The notes below the pieces were generated by a model. The model ran no database searches. It saw nothing but the letters and a program-made list of their open reading frames with translations, and was not told the origin of the DNA. The position numbers were made by a program, and so were the translations under genes. Below, in pieces: positions 9,198 through 17,411 of a stretch of 64,000 bases of DNA (position 1 is the first letter of the stretch; each line of letters begins with the position of its first letter). The stretch comes from JBNKFV01 sp050290265. Lineage in GTDB: Bacteria > Pseudomonadota > Gammaproteobacteria > Pseudomonadales > Cellvibrionaceae. Location of the stretch: NCBI GenBank assembly GCA_050290265.1, contig JBNKHI010000003.1, forward strand, positions 62,001 through 126,000. Reading direction: 5' to 3'.

Positions 9198-10657
9198 AAG
9201 AGGCCGCAACACGCTACTCGCCTTTGGTGAGTATTCCGGAAATGCGTCGAATAAAACGGATTCATTTTATTGGTGTAGGCGGCGCTGGTATGAGTGGCAT
9301 TGCCGAAGTATTACTTAACTCGGGATATGAAATTACGGGTTCAGATTTAAAGCCTTCTACGGTTACGCAACGTTTAGAAGCGATGGGTGTAAAGGTTTTC
9401 ATTGGTCACCATGGATCAAATGTTGATGGTGCTGATGTGGTCGTCAACTCTTCTGCGGTTAATGAAGCCAATCCGGAGATCATGAGTGCGCGTGAGCAGC
9501 GGGTACCCGTTGTTCGTCGAGCGGAAATGTTGGCTGAACTCATGCGTTATAGACATGGAATAGCCGTGGCTGGCACTCATGGTAAAACAACCACTACCAG
9601 TTTGCTGGCCTCTGTATTTGGTGCTGCGGAAAAAGATCCAACCTTTGTGATCGGCGGCTTGTTAAATAGTGCGGGGTCGAATGCAAAACTAGGGCAAAGT
9701 CGGTATTTGATTGCTGAGGCCGATGAAAGTGATGCTTCTTTTTTGCATCTACAACCATTGATTTCCATTGTTACCAATATTGATTCGGATCATATGGAAA
9801 CTTACGGTGGTGATTTTTCACGCTTGAAAAAAACCTTTATCGACTTCCTACACAATTTGCCGTTTTATGGCATGGCTGTGATGTGTAAAGACGATCCAGT
9901 TGTAGCAGAAATACTTCCAGAGATTGCTCGGCCTTGGGTGAGCTATGGTCTTGGGGATGACTGTGACTACCAGGCTTATGATGTTCGCCAGGAGGCACTG
10001 TTCAGTCATTTTAAAGTCAGACGGCCTGGTTTTGAGGAACCTTTGAATGTCACCTTGAATATGCCTGGGATTCATAATGTATTGAACGCGACCGCAGTGG
10101 TGGCAGTGGCTACCGACGAAGGTATTGAAGACTCGGCCATACAGTTGGGCTTAGCCGAATTTGGCGGAGTGGGTCGTCGTTTTCAAGTTTATGGAGAATA
10201 CCAGGTTGGTGAGGGTGGCAATGTCATGCTAGTGGATGACTATGGTCATCACCCGCGTGAAGTGGCTGCGACAATCAGAGCTGTGCGTGAAGGCTGGCCT
10301 GGGCGGCGTTTGGTGATGATTTACCAGCCACATCGTTATACTCGCACGCGTGATCTGTATGAAGATTTTGTCGATGTACTGTCATCTGTAGATGTATTGG
10401 TTTTATTGGAAGTGTATAGCGCCGGAGAAGAGGTTATTGCGGGCGCAGATGGTCGACACTTAAGTCGAAGTATTCGTAATCGAAATTTAGTCGACCCTAT
10501 TTTTGTAGAAGGTATCGACGGTGTACCTGAAGTGATTAAAGATATCGTTAAACCTGGTGACTTGGTGATTACGCAAGGTGCAGGGAATGTTGGCCAGCTG
10601 GCACAAATTCTTGCTAAGCGTCAGCTGATAGGTTCGGTGGAAAAGTCAGATGGATAA
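9194..10657 (+). CDS. murC: UDP-N-acetylmuramate:L-alanine ligase MurC
   Basis: First Mur ligase of the stem peptide; adds L-alanine to UDP-MurNAc in the cytoplasm. I chose the ATG at 9194, overlapping the murG stop, giving 487 residues; an upstream in-frame codon at 9176 lies inside murG. The N-terminal UDP-binding HFIGVGGAGMSGIAE loop, P-loop VAGTHGKTTTT, EADESDASF, NIDSDHMETYG and C-terminal DDYGHHPREV are all intact. Followed by 78 bases before ddlB, the first real gap in the downstream dcw genes. Confidence 0.98.
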   Translation: MKEAATRYSPLVSIPEMRRIKRIHFIGVGGAGMSGIAEVLLNSGYEITGSDLKPSTVTQRLEAMGVKVFIGHHGSNVDGADVVVNSSAVNEANPEIMSAREQRVPVVRRAEMLAELMRYRHGIAVAGTHGKTTTTSLLASVFGAAEKDPTFVIGGLLNSAGSNAKLGQSRYLIAEADESDASFLHLQPLISIVTNIDSDHMETYGGDFSRLKKTFIDFLHNLPFYGMAVMCKDDPVVAEILPEIARPWVSYGLGDDCDYQAYDVRQEALFSHFKVRRPGFEEPLNVTLNMPGIHNVLNATAVVAVATDEGIEDSAIQLGLAEFGGVGRRFQVYGEYQVGEGGNVMLVDDYGHHPREVAATIRAVREGWPGRRLVMIYQPHRYTRTRDLYEDFVDVLSSVDVLVLLEVYSAGEEVIAGADGRHLSRSIRNRNLVDPIFVEGIDGVPEVIKDIVKPGDLVITQGAGNVGQLAQILAKRQLIGSVEKSDG

Positions 10658-10735
10658 CTCCAGATGGCAGTCTCTATAGATAAAGACTAATGAGTTAACT
10701 GTTGATAGCAGTATATGAATTTATGAGAAAGGTAT

Positions 10736-11665
10736 ATGGCTCGCGATAAGCATCTAGTGAATCAGTCGGCAGGCAATGTTGCAGTCTTGCATGGCGGGTT
10801 GTCTGCGGAACGAGAGATTTCTTTGCGCAGTGGTCAGGCTGTGCACGCAGCATTGGTCAGGTTAGGTGTGAACTGTCAGTTAATCGATGTGCAGGACAAT
10901 ATTATTGAACAGTTGCAGTCACAAAAGTTTGACAAGGTTTTTATTGCTTTGCATGGCGCTGGCGGAGAAGACGGAAGAATGCAGGCGCTGTTGGAATTTT
11001 TTCATTTGCCTTATACCGGTAGTGGTGTTCAAGCATCTGCTTTGGCGATGGATAAGATAAAAAGCAAGTTGATTTGGTTGGGGTTGGGGTTGCCTACGGC
11101 CACATTTGTGAATCTGAATGAGTCGACAGATTGGGTGACTGCTCTGAAGCAAATGGGTGGTGAGGCAATGGTTAAGCCTACTCACGAAGGGTCAAGTATT
11201 GGTATGTCCAAAGTAGCTACGCCCGATGAATTGCGTCAGGCCTTTGAAACTGCGAGGCGTTACGACAGTAGTGTGTTTGCTGAATCGCTGTTGACGGGTT
11301 CTGAATATACGGTGGCAATTTTAAATAACCGAGCGTTGCCTGTAATTAAGCTGGAAACAAACCATAAATTTTACGATTACGATGCAAAATATAATTCGGA
11401 TGATACCCGCTATGTCTGTCCTTGTGGTTTGCCGTCTGAGCAGGAGTTGAAATTGCAAGACTTGGCGCTGACAGCATTTAGAAGCTTGGACTGCAAAGGT
11501 TGGGGGCGAGTGGATGTTATGGCTGATAGTGAAGGTAATTTTCATTTGTTAGAAGTCAATACCGTACCGGGAATGACTGATCATAGTTTGGTGCCTATGG
11601 CGGCAAAGGCTGCAGGGCTCGATTTTGATGAATTAGTTGGTGAGATTTTAAGTCAGGCTGTTTAA
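10736..11665 (+). CDS. ddlB: D-alanine:D-alanine ligase DdlB
   Basis: ATP-grasp enzyme making the D-Ala-D-Ala dipeptide used by MurF. It has 309 residues, close to E. coli DdlB. Motifs include GGLSAEREISLRSG, ALHGAGGEDG, VKPTHEGSSIGMSK (ATP-grasp loop), EYTVAIL, and LLEVNTVPGMTDHSLVP near the C terminus, which holds metal and product-site residues. The start ATG at 10736 follows a GAGAAAGG ribosome site. Its place between murC and ftsQ matches the usual dcw order. Confidence 0.97.
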   Translation: MARDKHLVNQSAGNVAVLHGGLSAEREISLRSGQAVHAALVRLGVNCQLIDVQDNIIEQLQSQKFDKVFIALHGAGGEDGRMQALLEFFHLPYTGSGVQASALAMDKIKSKLIWLGLGLPTATFVNLNESTDWVTALKQMGGEAMVKPTHEGSSIGMSKVATPDELRQAFETARRYDSSVFAESLLTGSEYTVAILNNRALPVIKLETNHKFYDYDAKYNSDDTRYVCPCGLPSEQELKLQDLALTAFRSLDCKGWGRVDVMADSEGNFHLLEVNTVPGMTDHSLVPMAAKAAGLDFDELVGEILSQAV

Positions 11666-11694
11666 CAACAGGGTTTACTTGTTAGAGGATGATG

Positions 11695-12522
11695 ATGCTT
11701 CAACCAGTTGATAGAGCAAAAAGACGAGGAGCGAGCCGCAAAGCACCTGCGGCTCGCCGCGGTCTGCGCTTGCCGATTGGATTGTTAAAACGCGCTACTG
11801 TAGTTGTTTTACTGATGTCTTCCTTGGGGCTGTGTTGGATATATGGAGCTGAAGTGGTGACTCGGGTAATGAGTCGTCCAATTGCTAAAGTCGGTATTGA
11901 GGGTGAGTTTAAGTTTATTGAAAAGAACGAAGTAGCAGAAATGTTGGCTGCTCAGATTAATAAAGAGTTTGTTCAGTTGGACTTGGAAGAAATAAAAAAA
12001 CAATTGGAAAGCCAACCTTGGATTTCTTCTGTTGACTTGACCCGACGATGGCCGGATCAGCTATTTGTTCGTGTGAAAGAGCAGCAGCCCATCGCCCGCT
12101 GGTCTAACGCTGGATTTATTAATCAGCGCGGAGAGTTGGTGCGTGTCCCGATGACGGACTATTTACTTACGTTGCCGCAATTATCAGGGGCTGACGGTAT
12201 GGCTGAACAAATGATGCAGATCTATTTGGCGTTTAACAAAATGCTTCGGCCAAAAGCGCTAGAGGTTGCATCGTTGATATGTGATGACAAGCAGTCTTGG
12301 GATTTGGGACTGTCCAATGGTGTGAAGGTGCGTTTGGGACATGATGAGTTATTCCTAAAGATGCAGCATGTGTTAGTGGTGTTCGAGCGCGAATTGAAAC
12401 AGCGTGCTCAAGATGTAGAAGTTATCGATGCTCGTTATCAGCAAGGTGTTGCTGTTGCCTGGAAGCCGGCGGCGCTTACACAGTCTGTACAACGAAGTAA
12501 AAAAATTCATGAACTTATTTAG
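11695..12522 (+). CDS. ftsQ: Cell division protein FtsQ
   Basis: Bitopic divisome protein that scaffolds FtsB/FtsL. The basic N-terminal tail (KRRGASRKAPAARR) precedes a single membrane helix, then a POTRA domain beginning near RPIAKVGIEGEFKFIEKNEV and a beta domain with PWISSVDLTRRWPDQL and the INQRGELV element. Three consecutive ATGs occur at 11689, 11692 and 11695. The AGAGG site ends at 11688, so the third ATG has the best spacing; with it the protein is 275 residues. Sits directly between ddlB and ftsA. Confidence 0.95.
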   Translation: MLQPVDRAKRRGASRKAPAARRGLRLPIGLLKRATVVVLLMSSLGLCWIYGAEVVTRVMSRPIAKVGIEGEFKFIEKNEVAEMLAAQINKEFVQLDLEEIKKQLESQPWISSVDLTRRWPDQLFVRVKEQQPIARWSNAGFINQRGELVRVPMTDYLLTLPQLSGADGMAEQMMQIYLAFNKMLRPKALEVASLICDDKQSWDLGLSNGVKVRLGHDELFLKMQHVLVVFERELKQRAQDVEVIDARYQQGVAVAWKPAALTQSVQRSKKIHELI

Positions 12523-12547
12523 CCGAAATAAAAAGTAGGGTTGGCGA

Positions 12548-13783
12548 ATGGTTAATTCAAATGGTGGCAAGATGATAGTAGGTCTCGATATTGGCACCTC
12601 AAAGGTAGTGGCGATTGTTGGTGAGGTGTCAGCGGAAGGCAATCTTGAAATTGTCGGTATCGGTTCGCACAAATCAAACGGCTTGAAACGTGGTGTGGTA
12701 GTTAATATTGAGTCCACGGTCCAGTCGATTCAGCGAGCCATTGAAGAAGCCGAGTTGATGGCTGGCTGCCAGATTCATTCCGTGTACGCAGGGATCGCTG
12801 GTAGCCATATTCGCAGTTTGAATTCTCATGGCATTGTCGCGATTAAAGATCGAGAGGTGTTTAGTCATGACCTAGAGCGGGTAATTGATGCTGCACAAGC
12901 AGTAGCTATTCCTGCCGACCAGAAAATACTACATATATTACCGCAGGAATATCTTATTGATGATCAAGGTGGTGTTAAAGAACCGCTTGGAATGTCTGGA
13001 GTCAGGCTTGAAGCTAAAGTTCATTTGGTTACTTGCGCGGTAAACGCAGCACAAAATATTGAAAAATGTATTCGCCGTTGTGGGCTGGAAGTTGATGACA
13101 TTATTTTAGAACAGTTGGCCTCAAGTTATTCAGTATTAACAGAAGATGAAAAAGAGCTTGGGGTTTGTCTGGTGGATATTGGTGGTGGTACCACGGATAT
13201 CGCAATTTTCACAGAAGGCTCTATTCGCCACACCGGTGTTATTCCTATTGCTGGTGATCAAGTGACAAATGATATTGCAATGGCTCTGCGAACGCCTACG
13301 CCACATGCCGAGGAAATTAAAATTCGTTACGCCTGTGCTCTGGCAAAACTGACAGGGCCTGACGAAACCATAAAGGTTCCCAGCGTTGGTGATAGAGAAG
13401 CGCGAGATTTGTCACGGCAGGCATTGGCGGAAGTCGTAGAGCCGCGTTATGACGAGCTATTTACATTAGTGCAGGCGGAATTAAGGCGTAGTGGATTCGA
13501 AGATTTAATTGCCGCGGGCATTGTATTGACCGGCGGCACATCAAAGATGGAAGGCGTGGTTGAGCTTGCCGAGGAAATTTTTCATATGCCGGTGCGTTTA
13601 GGCGCCCCCCACAGTATCCGGGGCTTGGCTGATATTGTTGATAATCCCATTTATTCCACAGGTGTTGGCCTGTTGCAATACGGGCTGCAGCAACAAATGC
13701 AAGAACGAAATAGTAGTTACCCCAAGCAGCCTGATGAAGGTTGGTGGGCGCGGGTAACAAATTGGTTTAAGGGCAATATGTAG
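12548..13783 (+). CDS. ftsA: Cell division protein FtsA
   Basis: Actin-like ATPase that tethers FtsZ to the membrane. At 411 residues it is close to E. coli FtsA (420). Actin-fold phosphate loops are visible: VGLDIGTSKVVAIVG at the N terminus, DIGGGTTDIAIF in the middle and VLTGGTSKMEG toward the C terminus. The end, WWARVTNWFKGNM, is the expected amphipathic membrane-targeting helix. It follows ftsQ by 25 bases and is separated from ftsZ by about 100 bases. Confidence 0.98.
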   Translation: MVNSNGGKMIVGLDIGTSKVVAIVGEVSAEGNLEIVGIGSHKSNGLKRGVVVNIESTVQSIQRAIEEAELMAGCQIHSVYAGIAGSHIRSLNSHGIVAIKDREVFSHDLERVIDAAQAVAIPADQKILHILPQEYLIDDQGGVKEPLGMSGVRLEAKVHLVTCAVNAAQNIEKCIRRCGLEVDDIILEQLASSYSVLTEDEKELGVCLVDIGGGTTDIAIFTEGSIRHTGVIPIAGDQVTNDIAMALRTPTPHAEEIKIRYACALAKLTGPDETIKVPSVGDREARDLSRQALAEVVEPRYDELFTLVQAELRRSGFEDLIAAGIVLTGGTSKMEGVVELAEEIFHMPVRLGAPHSIRGLADIVDNPIYSTGVGLLQYGLQQQMQERNSSYPKQPDEGWWARVTNWFKGNM

Positions 13784-13886
13784 TAATTAGCTTTTGCAGG
13801 CTTAGTTAGTACTTATTTACGTTGTAATTATTTAGCGAATTAACGCGAGTTAGTGTTAGTCATTCGGGGAAAGAGAGGGTAAATCT

Positions 13887-15065
13887 ATGTTCGAATTAGT
13901 CGATAGTGTTCCACAAAATGCAGTCATTAAAGTGATTGGTGTTGGCGGCGGTGGTGGTAATGCCGTGAAACACATGATCTCTAATGAGATCGAGGGTGTT
14001 GAGTTTATCTGTGCCAACACTGATGCCCAGGCATTAAAAGACATTGATACTCGCACTGTGTTGCAGTTGGGTAATGCAATGACGAAAGGATTAGGTGCGG
14101 GTGCTAATCCGGAAATCGGTCGTCAGGCAGCGATGGAAGATCGTGAGCGTATCGCAGAAGTGCTTAACGGTGCGGACATGGTGTTTATTACCGCAGGTAT
14201 GGGCGGTGGCACAGGTACTGGTGGTGCCCCTGTTGTCGCTGAAGTCGCTCGCGAGTTAGGGATACTGACTGTGGCCGTGGTGACTAAACCGTTTCCCTTT
14301 GAAGGCCGCAAGCGCATGAGTATTGCGGATGCTGGCATCAAGGAGTTGCAAGAGCGTGTTGACTCTTTGATTACGATTCCAAATGAAAAATTATTGTCAG
14401 TGCTGGGTAGCAAAACCAGCTTGTTAGATGCCTTTAAAGCCGCTAATGATGTGTTGTTAGGTGCTGTGCAGGGTATTGCTGACCTGATTATTCGCCCAGG
14501 TATGATCAACGTGGATTTTGCCGATGTGCGGACGGTTATGTCTGAGATGGGTATGGCGATGATGGGTAGTGGTTCTGCCAGTGGAGAGCATCGTGCTCGC
14601 GAAGCAGCGGAAGCGGCTATTCGCAGTCCACTATTGGAAGATATTAACCTCCAGGGGGCTCGCGGGATTCTGGTCAATATTACGGCTGGTATGGATTTAT
14701 CGTTGGGTGAATTCTCTGAAGTCGGCGATACAGTTGAAGAGTTTGCTTCAGCAGATGCGACTGTAGTTGTGGGTACGGTTATTGACCCAACGATGTCTGA
14801 TGAAATTCGCGTCACTGTCGTCGCTACTGGATTGGGGCCTGTTGCTTCTGCAGTAGCAGAGAAACCTTCTGTTTCTAAGGTTGTCGATAACACGGTTGCG
14901 AAACGTCCTTCTGGCGAACCAGACTATGCCGCTTACGATACGCCAACGGTAATTCGTAATACGCCAAAAGCATCTGGTGGTAGTAATGCTGCGAGCCAGC
15001 TTGCCGCGGATAAAGACATGGAATATTTGGATATTCCAGCCTTTTTGCGTCGGCAGGCAGACTAG
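13887..15065 (+). CDS. ftsZ: Cell division GTPase FtsZ
   Basis: Tubulin-like GTPase that forms the cytokinetic ring. It has 392 residues, with IKVIGVGGGGGNAV at the nucleotide site, the tubulin signature GGGTGTGGAP, the T7-loop region NVDFADVRTVM, a variable linker (about residues 320-375), and the C-terminal peptide DIPAFLRRQAD that binds FtsA/ZipA. A strong GAGAGGG ribosome site lies 8-9 bases before the ATG. It closes the dcw cluster. Confidence 0.99.
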   Translation: MFELVDSVPQNAVIKVIGVGGGGGNAVKHMISNEIEGVEFICANTDAQALKDIDTRTVLQLGNAMTKGLGAGANPEIGRQAAMEDRERIAEVLNGADMVFITAGMGGGTGTGGAPVVAEVARELGILTVAVVTKPFPFEGRKRMSIADAGIKELQERVDSLITIPNEKLLSVLGSKTSLLDAFKAANDVLLGAVQGIADLIIRPGMINVDFADVRTVMSEMGMAMMGSGSASGEHRAREAAEAAIRSPLLEDINLQGARGILVNITAGMDLSLGEFSEVGDTVEEFASADATVVVGTVIDPTMSDEIRVTVVATGLGPVASAVAEKPSVSKVVDNTVAKRPSGEPDYAAYDTPTVIRNTPKASGGSNAASQLAADKDMEYLDIPAFLRRQAD

Positions 15066-15303
15066 GCTGAACCGGGCCTGAACGCGGCGTGTTTTTGCGC
15101 GCCGTTACCGACTACCCTCCGGGTGTTTGGGCCCTGTTTTACCGGCGATTGGGGTGTAGGGGAGTGTGTATTGTGGTACGCTGATAACGCTCGCATATTT
15201 GGTAAATTGAGGTCGTGTTATTGGTTTCACGAAACTAACTCTGGTACCATTGCCGCCCTTCGTCCGTAGGGGCTGAGTTTTATTGAAAAGAGAATATATA
15301 TTG

Positions 15304-16212
15304 ATGATCAAGCAACGAACGTTGAAAAATGCCATCAAGGCAACTGGTGTTGGTTTACATACGGGCCAAAAAGTGTTTTTGACGTTGCTTCCTGCACCTG
15401 TAGATACGGGAATCGTGTTTCGAAGAGTTGATCTTGATCCTTATGTAGATATTGAAGCCAAGGCAGAAAATGTAGGGGATACTACGCTTTCCACCACTTT
15501 AATGAAGGGTGATGTGCGAGTGTCCACCGTTGAACATTTGCTTTCCGCTATGGCAGGTTTGGGTATTGATAATGCGGTGGTTGAAGTCAGTGCACCAGAA
15601 GTTCCTATTATGGACGGAAGTGCCGGACCATTTGTGTTTCTGATTCAGTCAGCGGGTATTGAAGAGCAAGCAGCGGCCAAAAAATTTATTCGCATCAAGC
15701 GCCCGGTTACGGTGACTGATGGTGACAAAGTAGCCAGCTTTTTGCCGTTCGATGGATTTAAAGTGTCGTTCAGTATTGATTTTGACCATCCGGTCTTTCG
15801 TGATCGCAAGTTGAGTGCTGAGGTCGACTTTTCTAGCACATCTTTTGTAAAAGAAGTCAGTCGGGCGCGCACCTTTGGTTTTATGAATGATTTTGAGTAC
15901 CTGCGTTCTAAAGGTTTGGCTAAAGGCGGTAGTGTCAAAAATGCCATTGTCGTGGATGAGTACCGTATCCTGAATGAAGATGGTTTGCGTTATGAAGACG
16001 AGTTCGTGAAGCACAAGATCTTGGATGCCATCGGCGATTTGTACCTTTTAGGCAATAGCCTGATCGGCGAGTTCAAGGCTCATAAGTCAGGTCATGCGCT
16101 GAACAACCGCTCTTTGCGTCAGCTTATCGCGGACAAGGATTCGTGGGAAATGGTAACGTTTGAAGAAGAGTCTTCACCCATTTCTTACATGAAACCGATA
16201 ATGGCGATTTGA
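15304..16212 (+). CDS. lpxC: UDP-3-O-acyl-N-acetylglucosamine deacetylase LpxC
   Basis: Zinc deacetylase catalysing the first committed step of lipid A synthesis. With ATG 15304 (MIKQRTLKN) it has 302 residues against 305 in E. coli; an in-frame TTG at 15283 would add an atypical tail. Zinc and catalytic residues are visible in STVEHLLSAMAGLGIDN, in KHKILDAIGDLYLLG and in HKSGHALNNRSL. It lies 238 bases after ftsZ; that gap shows only weak GC-rich dyad symmetry and no confident terminator. The ftsZ-lpxC order is typical of gammaproteobacteria. Confidence 0.98.
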   Translation: MIKQRTLKNAIKATGVGLHTGQKVFLTLLPAPVDTGIVFRRVDLDPYVDIEAKAENVGDTTLSTTLMKGDVRVSTVEHLLSAMAGLGIDNAVVEVSAPEVPIMDGSAGPFVFLIQSAGIEEQAAAKKFIRIKRPVTVTDGDKVASFLPFDGFKVSFSIDFDHPVFRDRKLSAEVDFSSTSFVKEVSRARTFGFMNDFEYLRSKGLAKGGSVKNAIVVDEYRILNEDGLRYEDEFVKHKILDAIGDLYLLGNSLIGEFKAHKSGHALNNRSLRQLIADKDSWEMVTFEEESSPISYMKPIMAI

Positions 16213-16371
16213 TCTCAAATTTTGTTAAATTTCGTCCGGTTTATTACCTAAGTATGGTAATCCCTTGTTTTCTATGCGATATTCCAAGACTAATTGCTTA
16301 TTTAAATAGTCCTGCTCAAGTAACTGGTTGATTAATTGCCTGTTTCTTGAGCGGCGTATAGACCTCAGCCT

Positions 16372-17304
16372 ATGAAAATCATTGTTGTCAGTCGTCAATA
16401 CGGCAAGGCTCGTAGCTTTACCTTGGGAGGGTGGACGCGAGCGATCTTGTCCGTCTGTCTTTTGGGTATACCTGCGGCACTTGGCGGTTGGGCTACCTAT
16501 ACGTTAAGTGGTGGCGATTCGGCAGATTTACTCAGTGACGAATCGGCCAAGGCTTGGCAAAAGGCGCTTGAAGAGCAGCAAGAAGAGGTAGCTGCTGCAA
16601 AAATAGAAGCGCAGCAACAGTTATCTGCTTTGACCTTGAGAGTCGCGGATTTGCAGGCGCGCTTGATGCGAGTTGACGCTGTTGGTGAACGTTTGACAAC
16701 CCTAGCTAACCTCGATGAGGGTGAGTTCGATTTCTCGCAACCCCCTGCTTTAGGTGGTCCCGAATCGAGTAACTTGGGCGAGGCATACCAGGCTCCCGCG
16801 TTTCTGCAAACTATCAATGAACTGTCTGATCAGATAGAAAGCCGCGAACAGCAGCTTGAGGTTCTTGATGCCTTAATGGCCAAGCGTAAAATTCAGCGTG
16901 ATGTCTTTATTGCCGGCCGACCGGTGAATAAAGGTTGGATGTCCTCCCGCTTTGGTCGTCGTACAGATCCTTTTCATGGCAATATCGCTTGGCATAATGG
17001 TGTAGATTTCGCCGGTAAGTTGGGGGCAGACGTTGTATCTGTTGCCGCAGGTGTCGTCACTTGGTCAGCCGAGCGCTCCGGCTATGGGGACATGGTCGAA
17101 ATCAATCATGGTAATGGCTTCTCGACCCGTTATGCTCACAACTCTGAAAACAAGGTTAAAGTGGGTGATGTTGTTAAGAAGGGCCAAGTTATTGCCCTGA
17201 TGGGTTCTAGTGGCCGGTCAACTGGACCCCATGTTCACTTTGAAGTTTACAAGAATGGTCGCGCTGTCGACCCTGCTTCATATATCCATCGAACGCACCG
17301 CTAA
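16372..17304 (+). CDS. M23 family (LytM-like) metallopeptidase
   Basis: Predicted periplasmic peptidoglycan endopeptidase or an activator of amidases; 310 residues. An N-terminal membrane helix (about residues 22-45) is followed by a coiled-coil stretch (about 55-105, rich in Glu/Gln/Ala) and a C-terminal LytM domain. Metal residues appear intact: HNGVDFAG (His and Asp), YAHNSE and GPHVHFEVYKNG (HxH). A functional enzyme is therefore expected, unlike degenerate EnvC/NlpD LytM domains. It sits between lpxC and secA, a position where M23 proteins are common in pseudomonad relatives. The exact substrate is unknown. Confidence 0.9.
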   Translation: MKIIVVSRQYGKARSFTLGGWTRAILSVCLLGIPAALGGWATYTLSGGDSADLLSDESAKAWQKALEEQQEEVAAAKIEAQQQLSALTLRVADLQARLMRVDAVGERLTTLANLDEGEFDFSQPPALGGPESSNLGEAYQAPAFLQTINELSDQIESREQQLEVLDALMAKRKIQRDVFIAGRPVNKGWMSSRFGRRTDPFHGNIAWHNGVDFAGKLGADVVSVAAGVVTWSAERSGYGDMVEINHGNGFSTRYAHNSENKVKVGDVVKKGQVIALMGSSGRSTGPHVHFEVYKNGRAVDPASYIHRTHR

Positions 17305-17411
17305 TAGTTTCAAGCCCTTCCTACTTGCGTTAGCAAGCATCTTTCGGTTTACTTCGCACCCAGATTTCCTCTGTTGTCCTGTATAACAACACAAATTTAA
17401 TGGTAAGTGTC

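Noticed and set aside
14123..14893. Long - strand open frame inside ftsZ (256 codons)
   Set aside because: Antisense shadow of ftsZ; composition follows the coding strand and no domain is visible.
15066..15303. Terminator between ftsZ and lpxC
   Set aside because: Only an imperfect GC-rich dyad (around 15081-15106) with no T-run downstream.
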